Source of the DNA: Natrialbaceae archaeon
GTDB lineage: Archaea; Halobacteriota; Halobacteria; Halobacteriales; Natrialbaceae
Assembly: GCA_003552885.1 (NCBI GenBank)
Contig: PUPA01000076.1
Location: forward strand, 1-7,594
Direction: 5' to 3'
DNA length: 7,594 nt
Shown here: positions 6,189 through 7,594 of the stretch, in pieces
Numbering within the stretch: position 1 is the first letter of the stretch
How the letters are laid out: the number at the start of each line of letters is the position of its first letter
Program-made: the position numbers and the translations under genes
Notes under the pieces: generated by a model
Databases searched by the model: none
Told to the model about the DNA's origin: nothing
The model's input: the letters and a program-made list of their open reading frames with translations, nothing else

Positions 6189-6237
6189 GACCGAACCGGT
6201 ATATAGCCGCGCGACGGTCGGTTCGGCGGACCGAACC
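6189..6237. promoter_or_regulatory. Repeated GACCGAACC motif flanking a TATATA element
   Basis: GACCGAACC occurs at 6189-6197 and again at 6229-6237, and the inverted core GGTTCGG is at 6220-6226. The last two form a perfect 7-bp hairpin with a 4-base CGGA loop. A symmetric TATATA lies at 6200-6205, between the first and second elements. The arrangement looks like operator half-sites in the region shared by the two divergent genes. The binding protein is unknown. Confidence 0.45.
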
Positions 6238-6243
6238 CTTTTC
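6238..6243 (+). promoter_or_regulatory. T-rich promoter box of the MBL-fold gene
   Basis: CTTTTC has the first T of the TTTT run exactly 29 bases before the ATG at 6268. It directly follows the GGTTCGG/CCGAACC hairpin, so a protein bound there would compete with transcription factor binding. Confidence 0.5.
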
Positions 6244-6267
6244 GCCCACCTCGGCCAACGGACGTCA

Positions 6268-6969
6268 ATGACCGTCGCGTTCGGCGCGGTGACCGTCGAC
6301 TGGCTCGGCTACGCGACCGTCCGTATCGAGGGCCGAACCGGCGTCGTCGTCTACCTCGACCCCGGCCGGTACGGCGTTCTCGACGGCTACGACGCCCGGG
6401 ACGGCGACCTCGTGCTCGTCTCTCACGCCCACCACTACGATCCCGACGGGATCAGAAGGGTCGCCCGCGAGGACGCCCTCGTGGTCGTCCACGAATCGGT
6501 CGACGCGGACGCCACCGACCGCGTCGAGAAGGACCCCGAGGAGCTACCCTACGACGTCGAACGCGTCCGCGCCGAGGAGAGCTTCGTCGTCGGCCCGCTC
6601 GATCTGTACACCACGCCGGCGCTGAATGACCCCGACGGCCCCCGCGTCCGGGCCGACGGGACGCCGATCCACCCGCCCGGAGAGGGCTGTGGCTTCGGGG
6701 TCACGATAGACGGCGTGACCGTCTTCTGGCCCGGGGACACCGACGCGCTCGATCTCCACGCCGACCTCGACGTCGGGGTCTTCCTGCCGCCGATCGGCGG
6801 CCTGTACACGATGAACCGCCGGGAGGCCGCGGCGCTCGCCGACGCGATGCGACCCGGGCTCGTCCTCCCGATCCACTACGACACGTTCGAGGCGATCGAG
6901 GCCGACGCGGAGGCGTTCGTCGTCGACGTCGCGACGCGGTCGGTGCCGGTCGTCCTCGACGAGCCGTGA
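6268..6969 (+). CDS. MBL-fold metal-dependent hydrolase (UlaG/UPF0173-like), 233 aa
   Basis: The N-terminus VTVDWLGYATVRIEG (8-22) followed by VVYLDPGRYG (27-36) is the typical opening of UlaG/UPF0173-type metallo-beta-lactamase-fold proteins. The metal motif is SHAHHYDPDG (52-61), followed by TPALNDPDGPR (116-126), GCGFGVTIDGVTVFWPGDTD (140-159) and LPIHYDTF (200-207). H53, H55, D157 and H203 fit expected ligands. The canonical HxHxDH pair D-H reads Y57-D58, and N120 stands where a His is common, so the metal site is unusual. The length is normal for the family. It is probably a cytoplasmic hydrolase; substrate unknown. ATG at 6268 is chosen over the upstream in-frame start at 6166 because the conserved fold begins at once and a T-rich box lies at -29. 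The next gene starts 40 bases downstream. Confidence 0.87.
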   Translation: MTVAFGAVTVDWLGYATVRIEGRTGVVVYLDPGRYGVLDGYDARDGDLVLVSHAHHYDPDGIRRVAREDALVVVHESVDADATDRVEKDPEELPYDVERVRAEESFVVGPLDLYTTPALNDPDGPRVRADGTPIHPPGEGCGFGVTIDGVTVFWPGDTDALDLHADLDVGVFLPPIGGLYTMNRREAAALADAMRPGLVLPIHYDTFEAIEADAEAFVVDVATRSVPVVLDEP

Positions 6970-6979
6970 CTCCCGCGCC

Positions 6980-6985
6980 CTTTTG
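6980..6985 (+). promoter_or_regulatory. T-rich promoter box of the DUF5787-like gene
   Basis: CTTTTG has the first T of the TTTT run exactly 29 bases before the GTG at 7010. This supports the GTG start and a promoter of its own inside the short gap after the MBL-fold gene. Confidence 0.5.
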
Positions 6986-7009
6986 CCCGTCGGCTCCCTC
7001 GGTACGGCC

Positions 7010-7594
7010 GTGTCGGAGTTCGCGTTCGAGCTCGCCCTCTGTGCCCACCTCGAGGAGCGCCGGGAGTGGCTTCTCGCCCGCCAGCTCGGCGGTGGCGTCG
7101 CCGAACCCGGCGGACGCGTCCTCGACGTCGTCGGCGTCGTCCCCGGCCCCGAGTTCGCAGACCGCGTGGCGCTCACTGCCGACGCGATCCCGACGGCGGC
7201 GATCGAGTCCGCGGTCGGCCCCGGCCGGGCCCGGTTCCCGCCGGAGGCGTTCGACTGCCACCCGGCCCGGGCACGACGGGCGACCGAACGGGCCATCGAT
7301 GCCGGCTTCTTCGAGGTCGAACGGCGAAACGGCCGGGAGTACGTCCGGCAGGTCGCCCGGTACCCCGACTGGATCGGTCGGCTGGTCGGCATCGAGAACA
7401 AGCCCGACCTCGACCGACCCGGGGACCTCCGCGAACAGCTGCGGACGGACGTGAGCCTCGCGGTCGTCGACGAGGCGATCCTCGCGACCGAGAGCCACGT
7501 GACCCGAGCACACCTCAATCGGCTCCCCGATCCGGTCGGAGTCTGGCGGTTCGATCCCGACGAACGGACGATCGAGGTGATCCGCGAGCCGACG
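7010..7594 (+). CDS. DUF5787-like haloarchaeal protein, possible PD-(D/E)XK nuclease fold (3' end outside window)
   Basis: The frame runs from GTG at 7010 through 195 sense codons to the window edge without a stop. The opening FAFELALCAHLE, the VLDVVGVVPGPEF block (37-49), AFDCHPARA (80-88) and YVRQVARYPDWIGRLVGIENKPDLDRPGDLREQLRTDVSLAV (111-152) match what I recall of the haloarchaeal family DUF5787; this is unchecked. Within it, P119-D120 is followed after eight residues by E129-N130-K131. Next comes a helix with Q143 and a hydrophobic strand (EAILAT, 155-160). This is the order expected of a PD-(D/E)XK nuclease core, so DNA or RNA cleavage is possible but only inferred. There is no signal peptide or membrane segment. 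The GTG start is supported by the T-rich box at -29. Only the last few residues are likely missing. Confidence 0.78.
   Translation, partial: MSEFAFELALCAHLEERREWLLARQLGGGVAEPGGRVLDVVGVVPGPEFADRVALTADAIPTAAIESAVGPGRARFPPEAFDCHPARARRATERAIDAGFFEVERRNGREYVRQVARYPDWIGRLVGIENKPDLDRPGDLREQLRTDVSLAVVDEAILATESHVTRAHLNRLPDPVGVWRFDPDERTIEVIREPT

Overview
The window is very GC-rich. Its proteins are acidic (many Asp/Glu, few Lys), its promoters are TATA-type and its starts look leaderless. Together with two proteins that resemble uncharacterised haloarchaeal families, this points to a halophilic archaeon (class Halobacteria). The genus cannot be fixed from this sequence.

Left part (1-1758, + strand): the C-terminal Kae1-like domain of the [NiFe]-hydrogenase maturation carbamoyltransferase HypF, cut at the window edge. 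After 106 bases with a TATA box comes a two-gene operon: a stand-alone PRC-barrel protein and, 2 bases later, the rRNA-processing endonuclease Nob1. Middle (1759-4153, + strand): an intergenic region with three 22-bp tandem repeats, then an ABC-2 type export pair, ATPase followed 3 bases later by a roughly 12-helix permease. Positions 4154-4298 hold no gene that I can see. They end at a tRNA-Glu(UUC) on the minus strand, which converges on the permease.

Right part (4374-7594): a fumarylacetoacetate hydrolase (FAH) family enzyme (+), a convergent minus-strand helical protein resembling haloarchaeal DUF7260, a divergent MBL-fold hydrolase (+), and a 3'-truncated DUF5787-like protein (+) with a visible PD...ExK pattern. 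The intergenic region 6126-6267 between the divergent pair carries several promoter-like and inverted-repeat signals.

This looks mostly like ordinary chromosomal core sequence. The genes form short independent transcription units, not one pathway. The points most worth a second look are the hydrogenase maturation gene in a haloarchaeon, the PRC-barrel/Nob1 coupling, the nuclease-like motif in the last gene, the altered metal motif of the MBL protein, and several intergenic signals: a 22-bp repeat array, a shared 15-mer, and four T-rich boxes at exactly the same distance from four starts. I did not find convincing evidence of a new multi-gene system.
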